Of a stretch of 51,175 nucleotides of DNA, positions 10,479-20,764 are shown piece after piece. Within the stretch, counting starts at the first letter, position 1; each line of letters begins with the position of its first letter. Source of the DNA: Zygnema cylindricum (Eukaryota; Streptophyta; Zygnematophyceae; Zygnematales; Zygnemataceae); NCBI GenBank assembly GCA_037447655.1, contig JBBHKE010001069.1, positions 1-51,175 on the forward strand, read 5' to 3'. The notes under the pieces are model-generated. The model saw nothing but the letters and a program-made list of their open reading frames with translations. It had not been told where the DNA came from and searched no databases. The translations under genes and the position numbers were made by a program.

Positions 10479-11784
10479 CATTATTGTTGTGTTTGATTTA
10501 GAGAAGAGAGAAAGAGGGGCGGCCGAGTGAGACAGAGGGGGAGAGGCGAGGACGACGCAAACTTTTGCAAAGGACCCATGAATGAAAATGGAGGTCCGAC
10601 ACCATGAGAAATTTTTTCAATGCATGTTGTCATTTTATTGTGTACATGCGCGTGACGAGGAGGGAAAAAAATAGTGAGTAATCTCCTTCGTGCAAAAATT
10701 TTCAAAAACGTTTGACAGGTGCAATGGCGTTTCCTATTTGTCAACCGACTACTGATAACATAAAATCGCCTCGCGGGTCGCTTTTATTACAAGTGTGAAG
10801 ATCAACTAGCTTGACGTGGAAGTGGGTCGAGATAATAACGCAAATTTGGAGTACGTTCAGAGTTTCAAAAAGACGCAAAATGTACTTTGGTTCTTGCCCA
10901 ATTTTGGTACAACATAAGATTTTCTTGTTGCAAGTCCCATTTTTTGTGAAAACGACATAAAAAAAACCCTTACTTCAACACATGGCCACACCTCCTAAGG
11001 GTACATGTCCATGTAATCAAAACTTTGAGATCAAACTTTGTTTTGTATTGAAGATTTTACGTACTAGTTTTCCACTTGAAAAATATATTTAATTAGTGAC
11101 ATTGTAGACTATTATGACGTGACACAATCGTCGTCCCTATTTTTTGCACTTTTCACCATGGCTCCCAATGTTATTTTTTTATCTTTTCTCTCTCTTGACT
11201 TGTAACCAAATTAATCAAATGATCATTTTTATTTTCTCTTTGAGTTGTTTCATTGCATACTAAAAATCTTGTGCTTCATAGTAGGAGGGAGAGGGGAGGG
11301 GAAATGCAAGAGGGAGAGGGGAAGGCAATGACGACGTACAGTTTCCCAAAAAAAAAGATTGACGGTGGAGGACCTGGACTCAAGATCTCGTCGAGCAAAA
11401 CAAAAAAACTCTCTCGTGCAAAAAAGTTCAAATTGTGTAAGGGGGTGGCCCCATGTGCTGAAGTAAAATTTCTTTTATGTCGTTATCCTCAAAAACTTAG
11501 GACCGTATTGCTAAATCTACAAATTTACTAAGAAATTGGAAAAATGTAGAGTACAACTTGTGTCATCTTCGAACTTAGAATGTACCAGAAGATGTCATCT
11601 TGTGCTTTTCGACCCACATCCACGTCATCTTAAAACTTTATTTCCGTGTTTTAAAACAAAATAACACCGCTCCACAAATAGAAAAACAGATCGCACGTGT
11701 CAAAAGTTATCATAAGTCTTCGACAAGAAGAAGTACATGGTTGTTTTTTTTTTACTGTTTGCATGCTTTACATAATTTATTTTT

Positions 11785-11905
11785 GCTTGTACTTTTACTA
11801 TACTTGTCTTGTACTTTTATTATACTTCTTTTGTACTTTTATTATACTTTTTTGGTACTTTAATTATACTTGTCTTGTACTTTTAATATATTTGTTTTGT
11901 ATTAT
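11785..11905 (+). repeat. 22-bp minisatellite, five to six units
   Basis: Tandem units of the form TTGTACTTTTATTATACTT plus three variable bases. They produce an artificial hydrophobic Leu/Tyr/Phe frame that is not a gene. The paralogous position in copy B (about 34340-34412) has only three units, so the array has changed length since duplication. Confidence 0.8.
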
Positions 11906-12102
11906 TATTGTTTCATTGCCATTTCACTAAAAGGTGAAAAATAGGTGAAGGCACCACCACACCTCGCAACTCTCTCACCTTGCTCACCTTGCCGTCACAT
12001 AGTCGACTTTTAAACACGCAACATGTTAACTCAATTTCTTGGTCTTTATCAATAGGAATTAAATCTAGGTGCGATTTTCTCCGTCGGCGCCATTCACTTC
12101 AA

Positions 12103-12469
12103 ACATAGTTTAAAATTAGGCGTTTCTGTTGTAGGCCTTCTGTAAACGCCTTTATCGTAAGTTGTGTTATGGGCTTTTCATGTGATCTTCTTAGATCGCC
12201 ACTTTTATTAGCGACTGTTCGATAGTCCAAATCTCACAGTTTAAATAAAAAATACCTCAAAACTCACAGAAAAATATATTTTTGTCCGAATGTTTTTTTC
12301 AAAATTTAGACATGACGTTTAATTCTATATCTATCAATGTGCAACTCAACCCTGTTACTATTTTTTTCATTTTGCAACCTATACAATATGCGTCTTAAGG
12401 TCATATTGTATGATTTGCGTATAATAGGCATATTCTATGGGCGTAATTTCACCTACTTTTGAACTATGC
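12103..12469. mobile_element. MITE-1 copy b (inverted orientation, 367 bp)
   Basis: This has the same ends and interior as the copies at 8762 and 34656 but lies in reverse orientation. The paralogous position in copy B (near 34608-34620, CACTTTCAAGTCTC) is an uninterrupted empty site, so this insertion postdates the A/B duplication. Target duplication is visible but eroded (CTTCAA left, TTTTAA right, against TTTCAA in the empty site). Confidence 0.9.
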
Positions 12470-12544
12470 TTTTAAGTCTCAACCTCGTTATCTGACACCT
12501 TTTCACTACGTTTGTACAAAAAAAATAGCAGTTTTAGTACGGAC

Positions 12545-12877
12545 TGTTAAGAATCGATAAAGTGCTCACAGAGATGCTTACATAAAAATCAATATCACAG
12601 CGGAAGCTAACAGAAAATATATCTCATAACGGAAAACATTCTTTCACTACTCACAAATAAATCTTATCGGCAGAATAAAAAATATATTAAGCCGAAGCTT
12701 CCTCCATACACAGCTCTCACACTACTCATACTACTCTCATTCTTCTCTTATTCCGACATATAACTTACATCTTACACTTCCTCCTTCCTTACTCCTCTTC
12801 TCTCTCTACATCTTAATGTGCCACGCATTAAGACACATGTTGCATCTCTACTCAGACTGTATGATGCATCTCCCCAG
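12545..12877 (-). mobile_element. Truncated 3' LTR of copia-1
   Basis: It aligns end to end with the first 306 bases (plus-strand order) of the intact LTR at 26990-27721, both beginning TGTTAARAATCGATAAAG. It then stops abruptly at CCCCAG, where the chromovirus LTR begins (TGTAACAAGG at 12878). The remaining part of the LTR, about 425 bases in the other copy, is not found beyond the chromovirus. The outer flank (CGGAC) does not match the flank of the other LTR (ATTGG). Confidence 0.8.
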
Positions 12878-13110
12878 TGTAACAAGGTTAGAGAGTTGTA
12901 TACCTTGCAAGTTAGAAACATGGCTGTTATAGTCGCGGTTCAGAGCAGCGCAGCTGCGATACTAGATTAGCGCAGCATAGCATCGTAGCAACTTAGTAAT
13001 GTAGCATAGCAGCGCAGCTTGGCAGCATAGCAACGCAGCGTAGGCATAACAACGGCGCAAAATGTAGTTAGGACCATATCATTCTAGAAGATAGTTTAGA
13101 TAGATCGTTG
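12878..13110 (+). mobile_element. 5' LTR remnant of chromovirus-1
   Basis: It matches 20453-20690 almost throughout: TGTAACAAGGTTAGAG, then CTTGCAAGTTAGAAAC, then a run of imperfect GCAGCATAGCA repeats, then CTAGAAGAT. It passes directly into protease-domain coding sequence with no primer-binding site and no gag, so the 5' end has an internal deletion. The preceding five bases (CCCAG) belong to the copia-1 LTR into which it inserted. Confidence 0.75.
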
Positions 13111-13638
13111 TTGAAATGGAACCCGATGATCGATTGGAGAAACGGTAGCATGAAAGTGAGGAAAGGTGAAAAAGAGTTTGAGGTAAATGTGGGAGGGGTG
13201 TGTAAGGAATTGGAAGAGGGGCACCTACTTTCGGCCTTATAGCTAAAGAAGGCATTTAAGATAGGGAAGACAATTGGAATGGCGGTCGTCCGACCCGTAG
13301 AGAAAACGAAAGAGGGGATTCGGGAGGAATGGAGTAAGAAAGATCTCGACTTCGACTCAAAAAGAGGTGACGACTCAGGAAAGACTTCCGTAGAGGCCCT
13401 AGAAGTCATAATAAAGCTTCTCGAGGAGTATGTTGATGTCTTTCCCCCAAAGCTCCCGAAATGTTTAACCCCGAAGCGCGACGTAGACCACAAGATAGAG
13501 CTTGTTCCCGGAGCTGTACCCCTGGCCAATCGGATGTATAAGATGAGCTACACCGAATTAGACGACTCAAAAAGCAACTTGCGGAGTTAGTCGAAGCCGG
13601 AGCAATCAAACCGAGCAAGTCACCGTATAGAGCCCTTG
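13085..13638 (+). pseudogene. Chromovirus-1 pol, end of protease and start of RT
   Basis: The reading frame starts inside the aspartic protease/linker with WNPMIDWRNG, the motif that ends the protease domain of Ty3/gypsy elements. It continues through a charged linker and EYVDVFPPKLPKCLTP (the usual RT lead-in) to GAVPLANRMYKMS just before the RT core. There is an in-frame TAG at 13240-13242. Codons continue on the far side of the LTR-B insertion at 14851 (VNKKDGG). gag and the protease active-site region are absent. Confidence 0.85.
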
Positions 13639-14845
13639 TGAAACTCTAAGACCTCCATTAGTCCTCAGAGTAGGCAGCTCACAAGATGCTTATCTAGATA
13701 GTGCCGACTCCAAGTTGATTAAAACCCAAATGATTGACCCCTTAACAATCAAAACCCCAATATAACTTCACCCCTATGAAATAAGACTTTCTGTGTGCTT
13801 AGTTCCACCACAGAATGCAAAGTAAGAATATAAGTTTTGGACACATTCACCAACTTTGAGTTTCCCTTAGAAATGCAGCCACCCTGGCAGGCGAAAACTC
13901 TGACCGACTAAACCCTTGTGAAGGTTGGACTCCCCTGGGTCCACAACAAAAAGAATCTATGAATTTGCTCCCATGAGCAGTTAGTTATGGAGGGTCAAAG
14001 TTGACCTTTTGTATAGGAGCTCTCTCGGAGAGAGGCAAATACCTACTAAATTTTCTAAGTCCTTTCTCTCTCTAAACTCTATCTACTTACGTACGGCATT
14101 AATCACATTACTGTGTGGTACAGAAAATTACACGTGTCGATGTACTTTATGTACGGCCATCGTACTACATGGCCGAAATGTCGACACGTGTCATATCCGG
14201 ATTTGTTCCCGTAATCTCTGGATTTGTTCCCGTAATCTCCGGATTTGCCGCAATCTAATGTTGACGCGCCACTTGTCCCTTGACCTGGCGATGACCGTAA
14301 AACGCCAAAGTACATATTCCGTGATCGCGGCGCCTATCGTGGCTGTCTGATCAAAACAAGATATATTTGTAGTCGTTGAAAATAGACGCGCGGTACTTGT
14401 TTCGCGGTCGAAACAAATGCGCGGTATTTGTTTCATATAATACATAAAACCGTAGTCCTGACTATCTAAAATTGTATCTATGCACTATGTATCTCCTTCC
14501 TGTTAAACGAACTAGTCCGCGTGTATCTATATAAATATTTATCAAACTCCATATACCCTAGCACTGGTCCTAGACTTATAGGATAAAGCTAACTGCTACT
14601 TTGACGGACGACAGATACCAGGTTCAAATCCTGGGTCAGTCAAACCTTTTGCAACACTAGCAAGATTGGCCTTCTTGTCCTCTTTGAACAGTCTAGGCAG
14701 CCCATGGCTCTAACTTCTCCTCTAGTCTTCAGTGACTGCGACAAGTGTGGGGACTAGAGAGAAGAGTTAGAGGTAGGCTGACGCGGTCTCCTTTTTGCCT
14801 TTTATTTTACAATCTCTAAACCTAGAAAATACTTAAATGTCAACA
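13639..14845. mobile_element. Solo LTR-B copy 1 (1207 bp) inside chromovirus pol
   Basis: It begins TGAAACTCTAAGACC and ends GTCAACA. Flanking 5-mers are CCTTG (13634-13638) and CCCCG (14846-14850), a target duplication with two C-to-T changes. It interrupts the RT domain between an Arg-Ala and a Val-Leu-Phe-Val block. It carries the family's structures: hairpin array near 13870-14010, a tRNA-like segment near 14573-14641, and a 65-nt stem-loop at 14708-14772. Transcriptional orientation is unknown. No internal coding region exists. Confidence 0.85.
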
Positions 14846-16147
14846 CCCCGTCCTCTTCGTGAATAAGAAAGATGGAGGTTTACGTATATGTGTGGACTAC
14901 CGAGCGCTAAATAAGTTGACGGTTAAAAATGCGTACCCTCTACCAAGGATAGATGAATTATTAGAATGGTTAAAATGTGCCAAATATTTTTCGAAGATAG
15001 ACTTACGTAGTCGATATCATCAAATTATGATCGCCGAGGAAGATGTGGAAAAGACTGCATTTTCGACTCAGTACCGCAATTTCCAATTCCTGGTTATGCC
15101 ATTAGGATTGACCAACGCGCCGATGACCTTTATGCACTTGATGAATTCTATCTTTCGGCAATATTTCGACGCTTTTGTAATTTTCTTTTTGGACGACATT
15201 TTGGTGTATAGCAAGACATTAGAGGATCATGTGGAGCACCTGCAAATGGTCTTACAAGTCCTTAGGGAGAACAAGTTGTACGCGAAGAGGAAAAAATGTG
15301 ACTTCTTAAAGGAGAAAATTGAATTTTTGGGTCATGTGGTGAGCCAAGATGGAATCCCAGTGGATTTGAACAAAACTAGGGCAGTAAAGGAGTGGCCGCA
15401 GCCGACTAACGTTACGGAAATACGGAGCTTTCTTGGATCATGCTCCTATTATCGCCGATTTGTCGAGGGTTTCGCAAAAATCGTTGCGCCACTCACGGAC
15501 CTACTCAAGAATGACGTGCCCTATGAATGGAAAACGACTCAAGGGGTAGCTATTGACACGCTAAATCAATGGTTGGTGACAGCCCCTGTGGTAGCTATTC
15601 CCTACCCTGAGTTACCGTGGACGATAATTACCAACGCCAACGATACGGCTATTGGAGTGATTTTTATGTAGGATCATGGAACAAGCCTACAACTTATAGC
15701 CTACGACAGTCAGAAACTAAAGGCAACAGAACTTAACTGGGCCACGCATGAAAAGGAGACAATAGCGATCATTAATGCGTTCGAAGTTTGGAAGTGCTAT
15801 GTTCAAGGGAAGCAGATTACTGTAATCAGTGATCACCACGCGTTACAATATCTCCAAATGTAGCCTAAGTTGTCTAGGAAACATGTCAAATGGATGACCT
15901 TTCTTCAGACTTTCAGACCGGAGCAAACGATATAATACAAACCGAGCAAGTCGAACCCGGCAAATGCTTTGTCGAGAAGGCAAGGTATCGCTACGCCAGT
16001 GACGAAGCAAGTATCACAACCATCGCAAGACCGAAGCGAAAGTGCTGTGAGAAGGGGCACGACAGCGGTGGACAAAATGTAGGACCAAAAAGTCAACGTA
16101 GTGACAAGTACGGTGCAAGTGGATGAGCAATGGCTAAGTAGGATTAA
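14846..16147 (+). pseudogene. Chromovirus-1 pol, reverse transcriptase and RNase H
   Basis: This holds the RT core from [18 protein letters not shown] through [13 protein letters not shown] and [12 protein letters not shown], the catalytic FLDDILVYS motif, the thumb/connection motif [15 protein letters not shown], and the start of RNase H. RNase H continues past an in-frame TAG at 15669-15671, with THEKETIAIINAFEVWK and SDHHALQYL, and a second in-frame TAG at 15861-15863. The catalytic YxDD-type aspartates remain, but the frame is interrupted and gag is missing, so it is inactive. The segment ends at another LTR-B insertion. Confidence 0.9.
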
Positions 16148-17214
16148 TGTAGAAATAAATGGTCTTTTTAAAGAATTTTCTAGGTTTAAATAGAAATATA
16201 GAAAGAAGCCGAGGCAGTCTTCCTCTAACTTCTCTCTCCAACTCTCAAACTTATCGCACTCACTGAGAAATTGGAGAGGAAGCTAGAGCCATGGCTACCT
16301 AGGCTATCTAGAGGTTTACGAAATATAAATATTAGTTTATTTACCATAAGGGGTTTATTTACTAAAAGAATATGTGATGCCTCCAGGATTTGATCCTGGT
16401 ACATACCGGGCGGAAAACTGCCGGTAGCCGGTAGCCTTATCCGTTAAGTCTAAACCTAGTGTTACGTACTATAGGGTTTGATATATAGTTAAACATTAAC
16501 ACGTAGGATTACCCATTTAACTGAAACTGTTTACGGGAGACATAGATATATTCATGTAAAAGTACGGATTAGAGTACGGATAAGAAACGAATACCGCACA
16601 TTTATTTCTTTAGCGAAACGAATACCGCTTATGTATTTCTTACGGCTACGGATAAATGTGAATTTTATCGTACGCCCGGAATTAACGCTGAGATCGCGGA
16701 AGAGGATTTCGGCGGTTTTTTGGTCATCGCCACATCGGATGACACGTGGCGGAATGACATTGGATCGCGGCATCTCCGAGGATTAAGGGAGCGAATCCGG
16801 ATATACCACGTGTCAACATTTAGGCCATGTCGTACAGTGTTCGTACAAAAAGTACACCGGCGGCTGTACTTTTGTGTACGGAAATGCAATATGATAGGCT
16901 CCTTACATCAATAGATAGAGTCTGTGAGGGAGATAGGACCTAGAAAAATTAGGAGATAATACCCTCTCTCCAGAGAGCTTGTGTACAAAAGGTCAACTTT
17001 GACCCTCCATAACTTACTGCTCAGGGGAGCAAATTTAGAGATTCTTTTTGCTATCGACTCAGGGGAGTCTTGCCTTCACAGAGGTGAAGTTGGTCAGTGT
17101 TTTTGTCTCCCAGGGTGGCAGTTGTTCTTAATGAAACACAAAGGGGTCAGGGTTATCCTAGAGACTTCTTGGAAGCTCTCCACTCTGAGGACTTATGGAG
17201 GTCTCAGAGTTTCA
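16148..17214. mobile_element. Solo LTR-B copy 2 (1067 bp), perfect 5-bp TSD
   Basis: It begins TGTAGAAATAAATGG and ends GAGTTTCA, flanked by exact ATTAA duplications (16143-16147 and 17215-17219). The host pol frame resumes exactly across it when one ATTAA is removed (SRI then KAAYDDDD). It has a 65-nt stem-loop at 16223-16288 and hairpins at 16991-17004, 17019-17030, 17056-17069 and 17074-17089. A tRNA-like segment is on the opposite strand near 16381-16460. Confidence 0.95.
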
Positions 17215-18397
17215 ATTAAAGCGGCGTATGACGACGACGATGCAATCAAGGAACTAGCCAAACAAAAGATCTTATTTTGAACCGCTAAGGGCATGTGGCG
17301 GTACAGACCGAGTAAGACGCCTCGATTTTATGTTCCGACCAAGAGTTACGCCACACGATACTTAAAATGAGTCATGACGAGCCACTCAGTGGACATTTCG
17401 ATCGAGATAAAACAATTGCACAAGTGGCTGAGGCGTACTACTGGCCGAATATGACAAGGGATATCACGGAGTGTGTCAAGACCTGTGACTCTTGTAACAC
17501 GAATAAATTGGAATCGGGTCGTCAAGGATTTTTACAACCTCTTTTGATACCATCTGTTCCTTGGGAAGCGATTTCCATGGATTTTATAGTGGCTCTGCCG
17601 TTGACTCCGGAAGCCTATGAATCAATATTTTTCGTTGTGGATTACCTTAAAAAAATGGCGCACTTCCTACCCCGGACAACCACGGCTACAGCTCGAGATG
17701 TGGCAGACTTATTTTTTCGAGAGATATTCCGTCATCACGGACTTCCGAAGAAAATCTTGAGCAATCGCGATAGAAAATTTGTCAGTCACTTCTGCAAGAG
17801 TCGTTTAGAGTTGTGTGGAACGCAATTAGCTATGTCCACATCGTACCACCCTCAGACCGAGGGTCAGACCGAAAGAGTGAACAGAACCTTGGAGGAAGCG
17901 TTAACGGCTTATGTGTAGGTGCACCAAACGGATTCGGTAAATCATTTGACGGCGATTGAAGTGGCGTACAATAGTGTTGTCCACTCTTCCACTAACGCTA
18001 CGCCATTCTCTCTCAATGGGCGGCAACCCATCCTCCCACAAAACTTATTGATCACCGTTTGCCTCACACCCGAGCTATGGAGTTTGCGTGAACACTGCAA
18101 GTGAATCTTGAAAAGGAGGCGAAGTCCCTCTAGCAAGCAAAGGATCGTCAAAAGTCGCTGACCGACGCTCATAAAAAGGACATCGTCTTTGATGTTGGGG
18201 ACAAAGTTAGTATTAATATGGCAAACATGTCCTTACCAAGTGCCCTCTCAAAGAAATTGGCACCGAAATTTACACGGCTATTTACTTTGCTTTCCAAAAT
18301 AAGTGAAGTGGCCTTCAAACTTGATATTCCAGAAGAATGGCAAATACACAATGTGTTCCATGTCTCACTCCTAAAGTCGTTTCCCGACCCCGATTCA
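17215..18397 (+). pseudogene. Chromovirus-1 integrase
   Basis: The sequence gives the HHCC zinc-binding region (GHFDRDKTIAQVAEAYYWP, then CVKTCDSC). The DDE core follows, with the first Asp in AISMDFIVALP, the second region around ILSNRDRKFVSHF (an altered SDRD motif) and the Glu-bearing STSYHPQTEGQTERVNRTLEE. The conserved helix with VEVAYNSxxHSST follows an in-frame TAG at 17916-17918. A one-base frame change near 18090 and a TAG at 18131-18133 precede the C-terminal SH3-like region with FHVSLLK. It is split from the chromodomain by the next LTR-B. Confidence 0.9.
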
Positions 18398-19607
18398 TGT
18401 TGATATTTGAGTATTTTCTAGGTCGGTATTAGGATAGAAAAAGAGCTGAGGCGGTCTGCCTCTAACTCCCCTATCCAAGTCCCCACACTTGTTGTAGTCA
18501 AAGAAGGCTGGATAGGGAGCTAGAGCCATGGCTGCCTAGGCTCTCTAGAGAAGACAAGGGTTGAATTAGGTAGACTTACCAAAAGTTAGTTGACGGACCC
18601 AGGAATTGATCTTGGTACCTACCGTCCGTCATTCCACGTTAGCCGTTAGCTCTAGCCGTTAAGTCTAGGAATGATATTACGATATATAGGGTTTGATAAA
18701 TATATAAATCTTTAAATGTAGATAAATCCGTTTAACGGCTTATAGATACTTTGTACATAGATACAGTTTGATTTAGTACGAAGTACGGTATGTGGACAGA
18801 ACGGATACCGCGCATTTGTTTCGATAGCGAAACAAATACCGCGCATTTGTTTCGATAGCGAAGCGAATACCGCGCGTCGAATTTCAGCGGCTAGGATTAT
18901 AGCCGGTTTTGATCGGACGGCCGCGATAGGCGCCGCGATCACAGAAATGTAATTTTGGCGTTTTTCGCTATTTGCCACGTCAGATAACACGTGGCGTAAT
19001 AACATTGGATTACGGGAATTCCGGAGATTACAGGAACTAATCCTGATTTGACACGTGTCGACATTTTGGCCATGTCGTACAATGGCCGTACATAAAGTAC
19101 ACCGGCACCTGTACTTTTCTGTACGATACAGTAATTTGATTGGTGCCGTACTTCAGTAGATAGAGTTTTAGAGAGGGAATAGGACTTAGAAAATTTTGGG
19201 TAGGCAGCTGCCTCTCCCAGAGAGCACTCTGTATAAATGGCAAACTTTGGCCAGCCATATCTATCAATTTACTTGACCATTTTCAGTGATTCTTTTTGCT
19301 GCGGACTCAGGGGAGTCCAGGCTACACAGGGGTGTAGTCGGTCAGAGTTTTTGTCTGCCAGGGTGGCTGCATTTATAAGGGAAAGTCAAAGTGGGTGAAT
19401 GTGTCCAAATCTCATATTCTAACTTTGCATTCTGTGGTGGAACTGACCACACAGAAAGTGTTATTTCACAGGGGTGAGTCTATATTGGGATTGTGACTCT
19501 CAAGGGGTCAGTCATTTGGGTTTATATTAACTTGGAGTCGGCACAATCTAGATTAGCTTCTTTTGGATCTGCATACTCTGAGGGCCAATGGAGGTCTCAG
19601 AGTTTCA
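18398..19607. mobile_element. Solo LTR-B copy 3 (1210 bp), perfect 5-bp TSD
   Basis: It starts TGTTGATATTTGAG and ends AGAGTTTCA, between exact ATTCA duplications (18393-18397 and 19608-19612). Its 65-nt stem-loop is at 18460-18525 with stem segments CTATCC/GGATAG, where copy 2 has CTCTCC/GGAGAG. Its CTACAC..GTGTAG hairpin replaces CTTCAC..GTGAAG of copy 2. These paired changes argue for selection on structure. It separates integrase from the chromodomain. Confidence 0.95.
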
Positions 19608-20452
19608 ATTCAGTACTTCCTAATTGCCGTCTATAAACCCCACTACCGCCAATTCAAGGTACCTCGAATGAATACGAGGTGGAGGATATTCTGTAGTCGA
19701 GTCGACTACGAAATTCTGACTCCACGCAATATTTGGTACGGTGGAAAGGCTATGGAGTTGAGGAAAATTCTTGGGTGGACAAAAAAGACCTTCATTCACC
19801 CGATTTGCTGGGCCGGTTTACGCAAAGTGTGCACACTCAGCGAAATCGGAGGGGCTTTCGCAATAGGCACAATAAGGGATCGAATCGCAATATCGCAACC
19901 GTCGTAGTCATCAGGGGGACTCGGCAAGGAAGCGCAATGGCGATGATGACAAACCGCAACACTATGAGTGCGCAGCCACTGAAGCAAAACATAGTAACAG
20001 CGCCGTCAGAGAATCGCAGCGCCACCGTTGCGCTGATAGAAAAGCGCAATGGCGCAGTTGTGAATTCCAACATTGGCGACGTTGAACCCTCGGTATCGTC
20101 GCAGCAGCGCAATCTACGAAATGTTGGGCGCTGCGATTGGCCAAAGCTCCCCAAATTCATGCACCTGAAGCACCTGCACCTAAGGCCGCCCCGCCATAGC
20201 CACAAGCGCGGGTAGTTCCACCGGAAGAGGGAGAGGACCAACTGCTGAAACGGACCATTCGGAGACGCTTGGCACCGGCGGATCACCACATCGCGCTTTT
20301 GGAGACTCGATGCGAGCAACTCCAAAACTAATTCGACACCCTGCGGAAAGAGTTCGAGGAGTACCGTCAAGAGACATAGGAATTACTCCGCCAACTCCAA
20401 TTTCCCTGAGTAGGTAATGTTTAGCGGGACGCTAAATCCTTAGTGGGAGGAA
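19608..20452 (+). pseudogene. Chromovirus-1 chromodomain and C-terminal tail
   Basis: The frame holds EYEVEDIL (with a TAG at 19694-19696), then YLVRWKGYGVEENSWVDKKD, a clear chromodomain that in this clade targets integration to particular chromatin. A basic, low-complexity tail follows. After a frame change comes a helical, heptad-like stretch (LLETRCEQLQ, LRKEFEEYRQE) that looks like a coiled coil near 20290-20395, with a TAG at 20377-20379. A GTGGGAGGAA polypurine tract at about 20441 precedes the 3' LTR. Confidence 0.85.
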
Positions 20453-20764
20453 CCCTAACAGGGTTACAGAGTTCTATACCTTGCACGTTAGAAACAAGGT
20501 TGTTATAGTTGCGGTTTAGAGCAGCGCAGATGCGATGCTAGATTAGCGCAGCATAGCAGCATAGCAACTTAGTAATGTAGCATAACAACACATCGTAGCA
20601 GCATAGCAACGCCGCAGATTGTAGTTTGGACCATATTGTTCTAGAAGATTGTTTGATTAGATCATGGTTGACCGAGAAGGTCCATGTGTACATAAGTGTA
20701 ATACCAAGTTGATTAATAGAAAACTAGTTTAAATAGCCAAATAGACTTAGTCAAAAGACACTCT
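20453..20764 (+). mobile_element. 3' LTR of chromovirus-1, cut by LTR-B
   Basis: It follows the polypurine tract and repeats the 5' remnant from TAACAGGGTTACAGAG through the GCAGCATAGCA repeats. It extends about 75 bases beyond the point where the 5' copy ends, then stops at the next LTR-B. Its true 3' end is therefore missing. Confidence 0.75.

Larger units (their letters stand above)
9128..12102. repeat. Copy A of a large non-coding repeat, three diverged units of about 1 kb
   Basis: Landmarks recur about every 1 kb: a GTGACATTG...GACGTCA block followed by CCATGGYTYCC (near 9140-9215, 10035-10100 and 11095-11170), then a GAGAGGGGGAGAGG purine tract and GACCCATGAATGAAA-like sequence (near 9360, 10525 and 11300). 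A GGCCCCATGTG segment near 11450 is inverted relative to GGCCACACC near 10985, so units are partly in opposite orientation. The second half is paralogous to copy B at 33003-34650. The small open frames inside do not hold between copies and are not genes. Function unknown; it may be a decayed non-autonomous transposon. Confidence 0.75.

Noticed and set aside
11600-11930. Hydrophobic Leu/Tyr/Phe frames suggesting a membrane peptide
   Set aside because: They are translations of the 22-bp minisatellite, and the frame is not preserved in copy B.
13068-13618. Minus-strand frames opposite the chromovirus protease/RT start
   Set aside because: Antisense shadows of a recognisable pol frame.
14573-14641. 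Functional tRNA gene
   Set aside because: Only the T-arm and most of the acceptor stem are sound; D and anticodon arms are degenerate and the segment is short (69 nt) and repeated inside LTR-B.
19837-20377. 177-codon minus-strand frame opposite the chromodomain tail
   Set aside because: Low-complexity Arg/Cys/Leu composition from GC-rich repeats; plus strand is clearly retroelement pol.
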